Shown here: piece after piece, positions 1-11,762 of the stretch
Numbering within the stretch: the stretch's first letter is position 1
Layout of the letters: each line of letters begins with the position of its first letter
NCBI GenBank assembly: GCA_037013685.1
Contig: CM072887.1
Span: forward strand, 44,815,154-44,879,153
Direction of reading: 5' to 3'
Source of the DNA: Acridotheres tristis
Lineage: Eukaryota; Chordata; Aves; Passeriformes; Sturnidae
DNA: 64,000 nt
Notes under the pieces: model-generated
What the model was told of the DNA's origin: nothing
Seen by the model: only the letters and a program-made list of their open reading frames with translations
The model's database searches: none
Translations under genes and position numbers: made by a program

Positions 1-1540
1 GCCAAAGGTGTCAGTGCTAATGCTGGGTATATGTTAAATGACTTCTATGCTTTTTATTATTTGGAGGCTGTTTCTGGGCTTTGGAGGAGGCGGTGCTAAT
101 CAGTTTCAATCACAGTGAAATATTACAGACCAGATAGTCATGCTGAATACTAAGGATGAATGGAATATAATATCACACACCCTATTTATGACAGAGTTTA
201 AAACATATGAAGGAGAAACAAATGAGGAGAGGAAATTTTTGAAAGTCAGTGCCTACAGTTACATTCACACCTCATTTGTGGCCTCAGAGTAAGCATGCCT
301 TATGCATATAAAGACAAAAGTTTATTGTTCATATAATCAAAATTGAAAAAGTGTGACATTTTTTCGTCCAAATCTAATTGTTGAGAAAAAAGAAAGAAGA
401 AGAGTAGAAATGGAAGCGATATGCACACACATCATAGTTTCTATCACGTTTCCCAGGGTTATGATCATCCTTTCACTGTTCTGGCAGTGAGAGATCTCAT
501 GGCAAGCTCTGGGCATTTGGAGTTCTTTGTTCGTAGGAATGCCATGGTCGTGTTGATAATTTCACCTCGCTTGGCCTCCTTCTTCTATATTTGCTATCAT
601 GCATCCTTACCTCATTCTTTCTTCTTTGGTTTGCTGCTCCATGTTATGCCCAAACTTACTGGCTGCACTATCTTTCTTCTACACTGGATACTTCTCCTTT
701 GTTCTCCTGTCAACACCCAGGTGTGCATTTCTTTGACTGACCATGGCTGAACAGTTTATGGCCTTGCAGTCTGTAGTGCCAGCCTCTTCCCCTTCTCACC
801 AGTCAGCTGTATTTGGTGTCTCCACTTCTGCAGCTCCTGTCTCACCAACCTGTGATTCTGTATGTGACATCATCGTGTTAGAGTCATCAGAACAAAGGAA
901 AACAAATTAGCTGTAGACAATCTGCAATTAGGAAATATGTTGTTACAGCTAAACCACATTAGAGTAAAGCTGCTGGCAGGTCAATAAAAGTTCAGACAGA
1001 GCAGGCATGACAATCCTCAGACCTTAGGCCTTGAAAACTCAGAACGCTTTGGTCAATTACTAACAGTGGCCATAAAATATTGTAGAGCTGCAGGGTAACA
1101 CCATTAGTAACATGTACGTTCAGCAGTGGATCTTCTGAAATTAGTATTTTCTTTATCTGCCTATGCATTTATACAATGTCAGCCTGCAGTAAGAAATAAT
1201 CACTCCTTTTTTTTCTGAAAAGCCAGTTTACATACGTTTCAATATTTGGTGAAAGGATTTCTAGTCACTGATTACTGCATCATCTGAAATAAACCATCAG
1301 AGGTGCCTACATTAAAAAAATCAGTAAAATATCAGTGAAGTAACTTCCCCTTATAATGGGACTTTTGGCTTACTTGAGAATAAGACTCAACATAAGCATG
1401 ATACATCTCATACCATCTGTATTAGGCAAAATTTAAGGGTAATTAAAAAGATTTTCTTTCTTAATTTGTGGAAAGAAATGCTCAATTTCTACACAGGCAA
1501 TGTGAAGACATTAACAATTATGCTGCTTTTCTTAAATTAG
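1..1540. other. AT-rich non-coding DNA, no gene recognised
   Basis: The longest open frame here (421-750, plus, 109 codons) has no recognisable domain, is rich in F, L, H and S as expected from T-rich DNA, and has no codon-use or splice-site support. I see no repeat family, RNA gene or regulatory site that I can name. Confidence 0.6.
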
Positions 1541-2124
1541 CTAGCTATTCCTCTTCCTCTTTGGTCCTCAGGTTCTTGAACTAATACCCCGTCAGACTGC
1601 AGTTAGCTGTGCTGCCATCTGGGCAGTGGCAGAGGTGATTTTCCCTTCCACCTGCAGACACCTGGCCAAGCAGGGGCAGGGGGGAACACCCAAGAGAGGA
1701 AAGCAGGAAGGGACACTGGCAGGGCATTCCCTCCTTGGCCACCAGTCTCTGGGGGGTGACAGGGAGAGCTTCTCTCTTCCCTGGTCATGGATAAAGCTAC
1801 AAACACTGCTCTTATGGTAGGCTCAGAACCAGGATGGAGAGGACCTGGAAGGATCTCTACTGTGTCCCCGGTGAAGAAGCAGGACTCAGTGTCCCCTTGT
1901 CCTGTGCCTGCAGGCTCACCTGCTGGTGAGGGCTTCTTCACCCTTTTCTCACAGGGAGCTTTAAATGCCTCTCTTCCATATGTGGGCCCCAGGTACATTT
2001 CTAAACACAGTATGTGACTGTCAAAGTGACAGCCGGGAGCTAAGCACCCTGCCACTCCTTGGCTTGCTCTAGCAGCTATCTGGGCAATTGCAAAATGCTT
2101 ACATTTCATCATTAAAATGATCAT
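1541..2124. other. GC-richer block of unknown nature
   Basis: The base composition rises sharply above the AT-rich flanks. Open frames occur on both strands (minus 1603-2124, 173 codons; plus 1626-1820 and 1787-2017). None shows a domain I recognise, and simultaneous openness in several frames is what high GC produces by depleting stop codons. It could be an old unrecognised transposon fragment, a lncRNA exon or simply a local isochore fluctuation. No CR1 or LTR signature was seen. Confidence 0.35.
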
Positions 2125-2143
2125 TAAAATTCATCATTAAAAT
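2108..2143. repeat. Short tandem repeat, ATCATTAAAAT-like unit
   Basis: The phrase ATCATTAAAAT recurs three times with small changes in length between copies. It sits at the AT-rich edge of the GC-richer block and looks like a replication-slippage product. Confidence 0.7.
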
Positions 2144-4073
2144 GTACTTCAGCTTCAGTCTTTCTTTCCCCTATCACCAGCAAGCAACCAACATCAAGAC
2201 AAACAGGGTGACCCTGACAAAGAGCTGACTACTGGCTTGTGTGTGCCAGCTATCAGGTTTTATTACTGCTGGTTTCTGTCTTAGCAGAGATATTCCTAAT
2301 TGTGTGTCAAGAACACTTCCTGCCTCAGAAAGCAATAATCTATATTGTAAAGAAATAGGCCACCTAAAGTACCTCCCTGAGCCAGAGTCTCTTTCTTCCC
2401 TAGTAGTACTTGGAGGGCTCAGCATCCTTTGTCTTGTCTGCACAAGCCCCAAGCCCACAAATATCTGGAAATCAAAAAGGAGAAAACTGCATTTTGCTGA
2501 AGTATTTCAGATTCAGCAGAAACTGCAGGGCTCCTCTTGTATCTTTCACTTGAAACATTTGACATTACAAGGGGTAGGATACAAACAAATACACTTGGGA
2601 AACAGAGGAGCTTTGGCAAGAAAATCCTCTGTTAATTCACACTCATTTACATCATCCACGTGCAGCATGCAAGGCAGCATTATGGAAAAATAAAATGCTG
2701 CATACATTTCTCCTGTGGTGTAATTACCAGTACTGGCCTGCATTTTGTAATAAACTGCCTTATGTTTCTGCAACTATAACATTTTGATGCTTCAGTTTGT
2801 GCTATATTTCCCTTACAGAGTCCAAGAGAAGAACATTTTCAGCTCAGAACACATGTTGAGAAACAGACTTCCTTGTCTATAGTATTTATGCATTCCTAAA
2901 AAAAGAGAGAAAGAATGCTTCCAAATGCAATCAAATCTTGTACATTTTTTTTTAATATGTTGATATTTTCCAGGAAAGCCTGAGATATTGATTTTTTGTA
3001 GTGCAATTTCCACACCCAAATTGTTTATTCTGAGTTTTTTTCTTTGACAACTGTTATCTATTTATACCTGGAGGATAAGAACTTTTGGAGCTCTAAGAAA
3101 GCAGTCATTATGTTTTTCGGTCTGACAAATGGTTTTCTTCTGCTTCCCCATTATGCCCTTAAAGTCCTTTTCTTGAGAAATCAGACATATAACATCTCAT
3201 GTTACTCCTATAGGTCATATATTTTCTCCTTATAATTTTACGTTTCACGCAATTTGCAGTACGCTCTTGTATGCAAGCCTTTGAGTACTCCAATTTCTTC
3301 ATATATCTTAACTGCCAGAAATATATATAACATTTCAGTGTTTGCTACCTCTGGGTAAAAAAAATGTATTTCTTGTTTTAATTAACTATCATGTGGCAAT
3401 TTATTTTTTTTCATATTGCACAGACTAAAATTCCTTTATAGAAACGCTATTAGGTAATAAAAAGCCTTTTAAAGAAAAGAATCATATAAATTTAATGGTA
3501 AATGCACTTCTGAGTGGCATTTTCTGCAGTTAAATGGAATAATGTAGAAATCCACATTTTTCAATTTGTATTGTTACCTACAGAAAAAAAATAAATTTAT
3601 CAGAAATGGAGTAGAACTAAAAGTTTCTCATCTAACTCCATTTCCCCAGCTGTTATTTTTTCCGAAAAACGCTTAAACAAAGGCTCAACAGAATATTTTG
3701 TAGCAAAAACTGAACACCTGAATGATAACCATGTATGATAACAAATGTACATGTTCTGTTTCGTTACTCTGCAATAAATAAGGGGGAAAGTTATATAATG
3801 TTGGTGGATAATATATCTCTTTTATGTGATATTTCTATTTGCTGGATTAAAATAATCATATTTTAGCAATATAGAAAAAATAGTACAACTTTTTTTTCTC
3901 TTACATGTGTAACTTCCTCCTAAATAAAATCTGGAGATCTATTTATTACAGCCTCTCAGCTTGCCTGGTAAGAAAAGGTACATTGTGTATTTAAGTCTGT
4001 ATAAGAGGAAAACCTACTTTTTAAGTGATATTGAACAAAGGCTTTGAATGCGAATTACCTTCCCACACAAATT

Positions 4074-4101
4074 AAAAAAAAAAAAAAAAGAAAGAAAGAA
4101 G
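4074..4101. repeat. A16 tract followed by GAAA repeats
   Basis: A run of 16 A is followed directly by three GAAA-type units. There is no SINE or LINE body upstream that I recognise, so I do not call it a retroposon tail. Confidence 0.85.
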
Positions 4102-5226
4102 ATAGAAACATCATAAGTGCTTGTTTAGATCAAAGTCAAAAGGAGTAAGTTTTCCAAAATTTTACCCAAATTTGGTACAAACTATAGCTTTGTTTACAAA
4201 ATTTTCTATAATAAATTAAATCCAGGTCTTCCTCTTCACCCTCCTTTCATAATAAAGTTAGCCAGTAAAATAGGCTACTGCTGAATGAAGCAAAACAAAA
4301 GTGCAACAGCCTTTGCCAATGGAAGCAACTCTCCTGCATTTTAACAGTGTGCTTCTATTTTCACTTTCCTTCTGCAGCTTCCTATCCAGTTAACCTACAC
4401 TTCAGTCATAACCCATTTTCTCATCCTATTCTTCCATTAGTATTGGATCTGAGTGCAGACAAGCATTATATACAGCCCAGGCAGTACCAACAGATAGTTT
4501 GTTTGCATTATGTTGTCATCACTGTGATTTATCACAACCACTCCTGGAGTAAGGCATTATATTTACCTTACTGTCTGTCAAGGACCAAGTTTTAGAGCTT
4601 GTAGTGGAGAGCAGAGTAGATGAAGGCTGTATGGCTTCCACAGTCATCAAATTGATTTTTTTATGTCCCTGTGATGCTGAACCACAGATTCATAAACTTA
4701 GATTAAAAGCAATGTTTTCATGAAGACATTTTTAAAACACTTGTACATAGTGTTATGTCCTCTTTTGTAAAACATGAAAGTGTCAAATGCTAATCTTAAG
4801 ACTCTGACATCCTGCAGGTAGAGTAACACAAGAGCTCTATTAACTAATATTTTCTTTGCCCTATGAGCAATGGGCAATGCCCTTTGCCCATCGGGGAGTC
4901 ATTTCAGACTCAGAATATCAGCACAGTAGTCATGTTGCTAAGATCAACTTCAGATCTTCCCTCAACTGCACAAAGGAAATATCTGGAAGAAATGCTTATT
5001 CTAAATATTTCTGAGTTACCTTTACTTTCTGTCAAAAATTTCTTACAGGGAAGGTTTCTGTCAATCCTGCCATGACACCAGGTGTCTCATCTGCTTCAGG
5101 AAAGTGCAGTGTGCTGAGATATTCCTGCTTGTTGGTGAGAGAAGTGACTGAGTCAGAAAGGCAGCCTCCCACATCTGCATCTAAGATAGGATTGTTCTTA
5201 TCTTAAGAAAGCAACACAATGTGATC

Positions 5227-5251
5227 AAAACAAACAAACAAACAAACAAAC
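5227..5251. repeat. (AAAC)n microsatellite
   Basis: About six uninterrupted copies of the AAAC tetranucleotide, ending in ACC. Confidence 0.9.
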
Positions 5252-7795
5252 CAATCATATCTTTACTAAAGTAGTAATGGCAGGGCTGTGTTGACTCACT
5301 TGTAACCTTTTGGATAGCATGTCTATTTCATCACACTTTTGGAGTTTTTTTCACTAGGAGGTACACAGTAAAGCTGTTGCAGGGAACATTAGACACATTG
5401 CAAAAACTTCTGCAGGAGCAAAGATCTGAAATATGAATGCATTTAGAGCAACATAAAGCTCTGTGGTTTTGTCTTTCTTTTGTATTGCGTGTACCAGAGA
5501 GGTCAAACTCAGTTTGCTGTGCTGTGCTTACATTTTTCATGACACTTTCCATCTGCTTGCAGACCCAGAGCACTGGACCCCAGTTTCAATATGTTTTGGA
5601 TTTAGATACACCTAAGCCAATTAACTTATAAACCAAGCCAAACTTCAGCATCTAGAACATGTCAAAGCAATCAAGAAACACCGTTTTTCCTTGTGGGCAG
5701 GATTTCTGACACAATTGGGTTGCTGTGGGTAATGATAACACTATACAGTAAATGAAATTTGTCACCTCCATTTCTAAAAGTGAAATTTTTAATACAAGTA
5801 AGGCTAAAATATAAACAAGTAATTTAGATGAAGATTTATGCTTTAGAGCATTGCACTTATTTTTGTTGGCATATCATACAAAGTTATTTAAGAGGTACTT
5901 CACGGTGAGCTTTGAAAATCGAGAAAGTTATAGGAGAGCAAAAAGAGGAGGTTTTGACATATAGGAAAGACTGTAGGAGCAGTTTACTAAGTCATTTATT
6001 TGTGGCCACAAAAGGCTGTGGACATGAACTCAGACTTTAAAAAAAGATGATAAAGATACAAAAGACATGACATAAAGCTTAGACCACAATGGTAGAAGGT
6101 GATGGAGAGCAGCAGCTACTCCTATTCAAAGACATGAGGAAGTCTGTTTGTATGGGCTGTCACACAATGTTAACCCATCCTCATAACATCCCTGTTAGGC
6201 ATGCATAAAAAAACCTTGCAGCAGCACCTTACACAAAAGCTCATGGCTTACCACGTCCACCAGCAACCTACTAGATGTTAGCACTGGAGTGGAGACACAA
6301 TGAAGTCCTTCCACTGTTGCTAAGTTTCATTTGGAATGTGTATCTCAGCCACAGAGAATGTGTCACCTGAGGCAAGGTGCCCCCAGCAGCCAGCTCCAAG
6401 GATGGCTGTTTGCTCTGTGTTAGCAAGTGGGTCAGCTACAACAGGAGGGTGTCCAGAGCTGCCATGAGATGCTCCTGTGGGGCAAGCATTTGTCACGCTA
6501 CTGAGGAGCCTAAGAGGGTTGAAAGCTGGGGGTGTGGATGGTTCAGAGGACATTAATGGCAAATGATGAAGGGGTAGTATAGCCTAGCCTGGTTCTGGAG
6601 AGTTTGAAGGGGAGATTCAATCCTCGGGAAATCTGAACAGGGAAAAAATTTTAAAAATGTAACCACCAAACCAATAATTGAAAGAAAGTGAGAAAGGAAA
6701 TGTATTCAATATGGGTAACACTAAGGCTCCAGTTTGATATACAGCATCAGCATGGGCTACATGACACTGCAATCACTTAAAAGAGAAAAACTGCTCACAA
6801 AATTTGTGAAATAGGATATTGCATTGTAAACAACAAAGACACACAAACATAATTTAACATTATGACTGGAGACATATGCAGTAGATTTAAGGTAACTTCT
6901 CTTTATTTAAGAGTCAGTCTGTATTATTCATCTCATAAATAGGTTCCAGAAATATGTTCAGAGTTCTGGAAAACAGGAATTTAAAAAAAAAAAGCTAAAG
7001 TCTTTCTTCAGTCTTAACAATCTTGGCCATGTGTCCATGACAACAAGAATATGATAACATTATCTGCCTTATGAACGGATTTCCTCCAGAATGTATCTGA
7101 ATAATGAGCCCTAATTTCAATATTTTTTTCTATACCCAGAAAACTTCTGCTTTAAAAAAAGAAATTAGAGTGCAAACTCCTTAAAGGAAAGCCTTTCTGA
7201 CTCATATACATAAACCAAGTAAGGCAAAACTCACTCCTTCCCCACAGGACTCTGCACATTACAACGTCTGCATTGAAAACGACAAGTCAGTCAAAATACA
7301 GAATTATCACCTTTAGCCATTTTTCAGGAGGTTTTTTATACTTCTGTTTTATTCCATGTTTGCATAATATATGAAAATAAGCTTTTTCATGCTCTCAATC
7401 TTATTTTGCAATTTCTTACTTACTGGCTTTTACACAAGATAAAGAATAATTTGAAGGGTATATATTTAACTTAAGAACACCCTAATTCCTTTAACAATTA
7501 TGATGAATAAAATCATATGTCATACTAATGCAGAAAAAAATAATTTAAATAATTAAATAAGATGACAGAATGGATTCTCTAAGAGGTTTTATAGTTTAAC
7601 CTCCTGTCTTGGTTCAAGACAATTTAAAGGAGAGCACTGGAATGAGTTGCCTCCCTTTAAATGTTCCAACAGTTCCTTTTCACCAATAAGGAATACTAAT
7701 AGATAAAAGTGAAAAAAACCCAACCTTGGACAGTCACCAATAATATTTGAGTTCCAAATGACATCATGATGAAGAAAACAAACAAGCTAGACTCC

Positions 7796-8419
7796 ACCTG
7801 AGTGCCCTCGCCTCCAGGAGGTCCAGCCGTGTCCTGGGGATTATCAGGCACAGCCAACTGAGGCAGGTGATGGTCCTAATTTACTGGTGCAGCCACACCT
7901 CAACTCCTGTGCACAGTCTTGGGCAAAACAATATAAAAAAGACATTAAGCGATCAGGGAGAGTTCAAAGGATGGCCAGGAGGATGGTGAAGGGCCTTGAG
8001 GGAAGCCATAGGAGAGGTGGCTGAGGTCACTTGGTCTGTTCAGCCTGGAGAAGAGGAGACTGAGGGGAGAGCTCACTGCAGTCTGCAATTTCCTCCTGAG
8101 GGGAAAGGGAGGGGCAGGCACTGGTCACTTACCTCTCTCTGATGACCAGGGATAGGATCTGAAGGAATAACATGAAGCTGTGTCAGGGCAGGTTTAGTTC
8201 AGATATTAGGACAGGATTTTTTACCCAGAGGGTGTTTGGACACTGGAACAGGCTCTCCGGGGAAGTGGTCACAGCACCAAGCCTGACAGAGCTCAAGAAG
8301 AGATTGGACAACGCTCTCAGCATTATAGTATGATTTTGGGGGCTGTGCTGTGTCAGCCAGGAATCTGACTACAAGGATCCTTGTGTGTCCTTTCTAATTC
8401 AGCATATTCTATGGCTCTA
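7796..8419 (+). mobile_element. 5'-truncated CR1 LINE copy (ORF2 C-terminal part and 3' end)
   Basis: This is the 3' part of a chicken-repeat-1 non-LTR retrotransposon, sense on the plus strand. A frame at 8181-8313 reads CQGRFSSDIRTGFFTQRVF followed by GHWNRL and TELKKRLDNAL, the typical C-terminal segment of CR1 ORF2. Upstream, degraded QYKKDIK and RVQR-like and KGLEG-like phrases match the preceding part of the same protein. The element ends at a CR1-type terminus with the ATTCTATGG-like octamer near 8405-8419 and has no poly(A) tail. Frameshifts and stops break the frame (for example around 8010-8090), so it is a dead copy. No endonuclease or catalytic polymerase segment is present, as is usual for 5'-truncated CR1. 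The 5' boundary is uncertain by some tens of bases. It is the same broad type as the minus-strand copy near 32 kb. Confidence 0.93.
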
Positions 8420-11185
8420 TCACTCTCTCCATTCATAACTGCATTGATAGTCTTTGAAAATCGACATGGAAACACACTACAAAAGCATCATATACCTTTA
8501 AATATCCAAATCTCTGGTGCTAAATATAAAAGAAAATATTTTTATTTCAAAAGCAGCATAAGCAAAAGGCTAAAAGAATAATGCTCAAAATCCCCTCCAC
8601 ACCTTCAACCTAAATTTTTGAGATGCTGCACCCTTATAATGCAACTCTATAACTGTTCTTCAAAGTATGTGTTAGTAGACTGACTGTTAATCTGAACTAA
8701 ATTTCTCTGAGTGAGAGGATACAAAAATCAATTTTGAACTATTTCCTAGCAAATCTCAGATAATTTCCATTTCTCATGTGGCTAGGCTGTTCTCTGTTCA
8801 AAACCACATCTAAAAAAGGTTAATAAATTCAGTAAATGCCGTAAATGTCTGGTTGATGTTCTTTGTTTTCATATTTAAAAAACTTATGGCATCCAGTCAG
8901 GAAATATAGACAGCGGCATGTGTCAGGGAAAGCATTCATACCCTGCACCTCACAAATTTTGAATTCTCTGCTTCACCAGCGTGGTTGTACTGTTCTCTAA
9001 GCCACCCATAAATAGTGAAAGTGATTTACATACTTATAGCTTGAAATCTATAGACTTTCCTCACTCTCACTGTAACATTTAAACAGAGCCTAGAATTATG
9101 TGTGCTCCCATGTCATTTGCTGATTTGACTGGGGAAAATATCTGGATTCTTTGCCAAATTCAGGTCTTTGCGGGTGTTACTGGATTCATGCATATGCTGG
9201 CCCAGATGTGTAACTACACAACCAGATGGTTGCATGAACACAAGAATGATTCAAGTCCTAGATAAAGCTTATAGAGTGCTGCCAAAGAAAAGTCTTTGGG
9301 AAAAATGAAATCGTTAATCAACAACCCACATATATTTCACTTTCAGTGCTCAGAAACTCCTCTTTAAGACTTTCTGTCCCCAAGCTTATCATGCAGCATT
9401 CAAGAAAAACAGCAAAAAAAGCACTTGCTTCTAGATTTAGGAATTTGTGTCTTACATAAAGACACGCTGATAGATGAATACCTAGACTCATTAAATGAAC
9501 TGGACACTGTTTTATAGGAAGTGGCAGCTGGTCTTAACTAACTGCTTTGGAAAAGGTCTCTTCTGTCCTTGCTCACAAGCAGCTAATATGTTACTGTAGG
9601 CAGGAACCATGCTTACATTAACATATTAGGCAAGATACAGCGCTACCAGTGGTTGCCATATTTCTGTTTGCTTATGTTATAATAAATTACTATTTAGTTC
9701 AGGATAGAACTGAACACCAAAGCCCCTTTATGAGTCTATCTATTTGACATTGGCAGGCAACCCTCGAGTAGCTGCACAGCATCTCCACGGAAGGAGACTA
9801 GTGACCTGGAAACTCCAAGTGAAGAACCTCATGTCAGTGTTTTCACAGTGACACTATCACTGAGGCAAAACGAAAGGCAGATGACTTCTTTAAAATCCAA
9901 ATATAGAGTTCATGGGGAGACAAGAGTATTCAAGGAAACACTTCTTACCTTAAACTTTTGCAAGTCAAATGAACTTGAATTCATTTGTCGTCATTCCATT
10001 TTCCCCTTGTCCCCTGGCAGAGATGAACCATAAAGCATTTACAATGGCACAAAGCCTCACTTTGCAGGCAAAATGGTGATGATATCACTCTGTACAGAAG
10101 GAATTTATAGACCTTCAAGGAGGGACAGAGGTAAAAATTTCTTTTCAATGTAAAAACATTCGGCCAATAACAACTTCCTAAATTTCCTTCATTCAGGCAG
10201 AAATAAATAACTTTAAGGAAATATCCCTTGTGCAAAGAGAAACAATAGTCCTTTACTCTCAAATAGTGTGTGCCAAGTGACACAGAATCATTTAGCGAAC
10301 CAGCTCTCACTATGACTTAAAATTTTAGTTACATTTTCTTGAGAATTGTCAGCAACCACACATTTTTAAATGAGAAATTTTATTCCATTGTTTTAAAATT
10401 AATTTTGTGGAATGCATATATAGATGACAAGTAATAGATCTTCTAAAAATGTTCCCTAGATATTTTCTGTGCCCAAAGACTTAGTTTATACTTTTTTCAA
10501 ATATCTAAAATAATTTCTCCTCTCTCTCTCAAAAAAAAAAACCAACAAAAACCAAACACCCCCAAAAAACAATTAAAAACAAACAATAAAGCATCAGTCT
10601 TTTCCAAGAAATTATTTGTTCTGAATGCATCTGATGTGCTATACATGATGACACATCACTCACATTTCAGCATAACCATTTATTTTAAAGCATCTCAGTT
10701 TATATTATCAAGTTCTGATCCTCATTTATGACACTGTAATGAGCCCTTAAAACTACATGAGATCAGTTAAATTCTTGTACGTATTTCTGGAGGCTTTTGT
10801 GCAGGACTGTGGTGAAAGGCTTAAGATTTTGAGTCAATCTTGAATCAAACATGAAGGAAATAATGTAAAATATTGCATCTACACATTTTTCCTTTTTTGA
10901 AAGCCATTTCCAATGAAATCTGAAAAGTTGGTGCAGGTCTCTCGACACAGCTTTTAGTTTTATGTGTATATACCTGCATAATGATCAGACCAAATTATAA
11001 TAACAAAGGTATATCATATTCATCTAGTCCTATTCCCAGACACAGCTTAACAAAACCTTCAATTTGTTAAGAATGGATGCTATACTCTGTGCATTTCTTA
11101 GAGATTTCAGGGAAATGAATTTCAGGGAATCTGTCTGCCCCACCTGACTCTAAACAGCAGCTCAGATATGTGCAGGACTTTCTTG
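8420..11185. other. AT-rich non-coding DNA, no gene recognised
   Basis: Only short unconvincing frames are present, such as minus 9981-10310 (109 codons, no recognised domain). An A/C-rich low-complexity patch is listed separately. Confidence 0.6.
10518..10595. repeat. CT run, A11 tract and A/C-rich low-complexity patch
   Basis: A (CT)n stretch of about 13 bases is followed by 11 A and then about 55 bases made almost wholly of A and C. Similar patches occur near 36.40 and 57.37 kb in this window. Confidence 0.8.
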
Positions 11186-11190
11186 GAAGA
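11186..11190. repeat. Target-site duplication, left copy (GAAGA)
   Basis: These five bases are identical to 11758-11762 on the far side of the LTR. Together they mark a retroviral-type integration. Confidence 0.88.
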
Positions 11191-11305
11191 TGTCATGGTT
11201 TAACCCTAGCCAGCAGCCAAGCCCCTCGCAGCCAGTCACTCATCCCCCTGCCAGCAGAATCAGAAGGGTAAGAGGTACAAAACTTGTGGTTTGAGATAAA
11301 GACAG

Positions 11306-11311
11306 TTTAAT
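11306..11311 (-). promoter_or_regulatory. LTR polyadenylation signal (ATTAAA)
   Basis: On the minus strand the hexamer ATTAAA is followed by CTGTCTTTATCTC, which is the R-region landmark of this LTR type. It probably served as the viral poly(A) signal. Present activity is unknown. Confidence 0.6.
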
Positions 11312-11490
11312 AGGAAAAGCAAAAGCTGCACACATAAGCAAAACAAAGCAAGGAATTAATTCGCTTCTTCCCGTGGACATGAAAGGATTCAGCCACCTCC
11401 AGGAGGGGAGGGCCACATCACATGTAATGGTTATTTGTGAAGACAAGCATCATTGCTTCTAGCATCCCCCCTTCCTCCTTCTTGCCCCAC

Positions 11491-11498
11491 TTTTTGTA
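11491..11498 (-). promoter_or_regulatory. Degenerate LTR TATA-box position
   Basis: On the minus strand TACAAAAA follows ATGCTCAG, the place where I expect the core promoter of this LTR type. The match to a TATA box is imperfect, so promoter strength is probably reduced. Confidence 0.4.
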
Positions 11499-11757
11499 CT
11501 GAGCATGATGTCGTATTTTCTGGAATATCTCTTTGGTCAGTTGGAGTCACCTCTCCAAGCTGCATCTTCTCCAATTTTCCATACATCCCCAACCTCCTTG
11601 CCAGAGTGGCAGGGCAAGAAGCAGAAAATCTGTGTGTAAGCCCAGCTCATGAATAAAAAACTCCCCCATATTATCAACCCTATGTTCAGCATAAATACCA
11701 AACATAGCCACATGCTAGCCACTGGGAAGAAAATTAACTCTACCCCAGACCAGCACA

Positions 11758-11762
11758 GAAGA
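11758..11762. repeat. Target-site duplication, right copy (GAAGA)
   Basis: Matches 11186-11190 exactly. Confidence 0.88.

Larger units (their letters stand above)
2144..7795. other. AT-rich non-coding DNA, no gene recognised
   Basis: The longest frame is 2241-2693 plus (150 codons). It has no recognisable domain, no obvious splice or promoter context, and a competing minus frame across the same bases. The rest holds only short frames, homopolymers and a tetranucleotide run listed separately. I cannot exclude a small exon. Confidence 0.5.
11191..11757 (-). mobile_element. Solo LTR of an avian endogenous retrovirus (ERVL-type by 5-bp duplication)
   Basis: This 567-bp element is bounded by inverted TG...CA termini and a perfect 5-bp duplication GAAGA. 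From memory, the sequence resembles a widespread avian LTR family; read on the minus strand it opens TGTGCTGGTCTGGGG and closes with GGTTAAACCATGACA. That orientation places an ATTAAA polyadenylation signal at 11311-11306, followed by the T-rich and GC-richer sequence expected of R/U5. A degenerate TATA-like position lies upstream at about 11498-11491. There is no internal gag-pol sequence, primer-binding site or polypurine tract on either side, so the provirus was lost by LTR-LTR recombination. Short open frames inside it (such as 11240-11446 minus) are not genes. A 5-bp duplication is typical of ERVL-like elements in birds. The family name needs a library match. Confidence 0.92.

Noticed and set aside
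2241..2693. 150-codon plus-strand open frame
   Set aside because: No domain, promoter or splice support was seen, and minus frames overlap it. A frame of this size is plausible by chance in a 64-kb window.
4870..4891. 8-bp inverted repeat ATGGGCAA/TTGCCCAT
   Set aside because: Stems this short are common by chance, and there is no associated feature.
7625..7660. CR1-like phrase (CACTGGAATGAGTTGCCT)
   Set aside because: An isolated short match with no neighbouring CR1 sequence in the right order.
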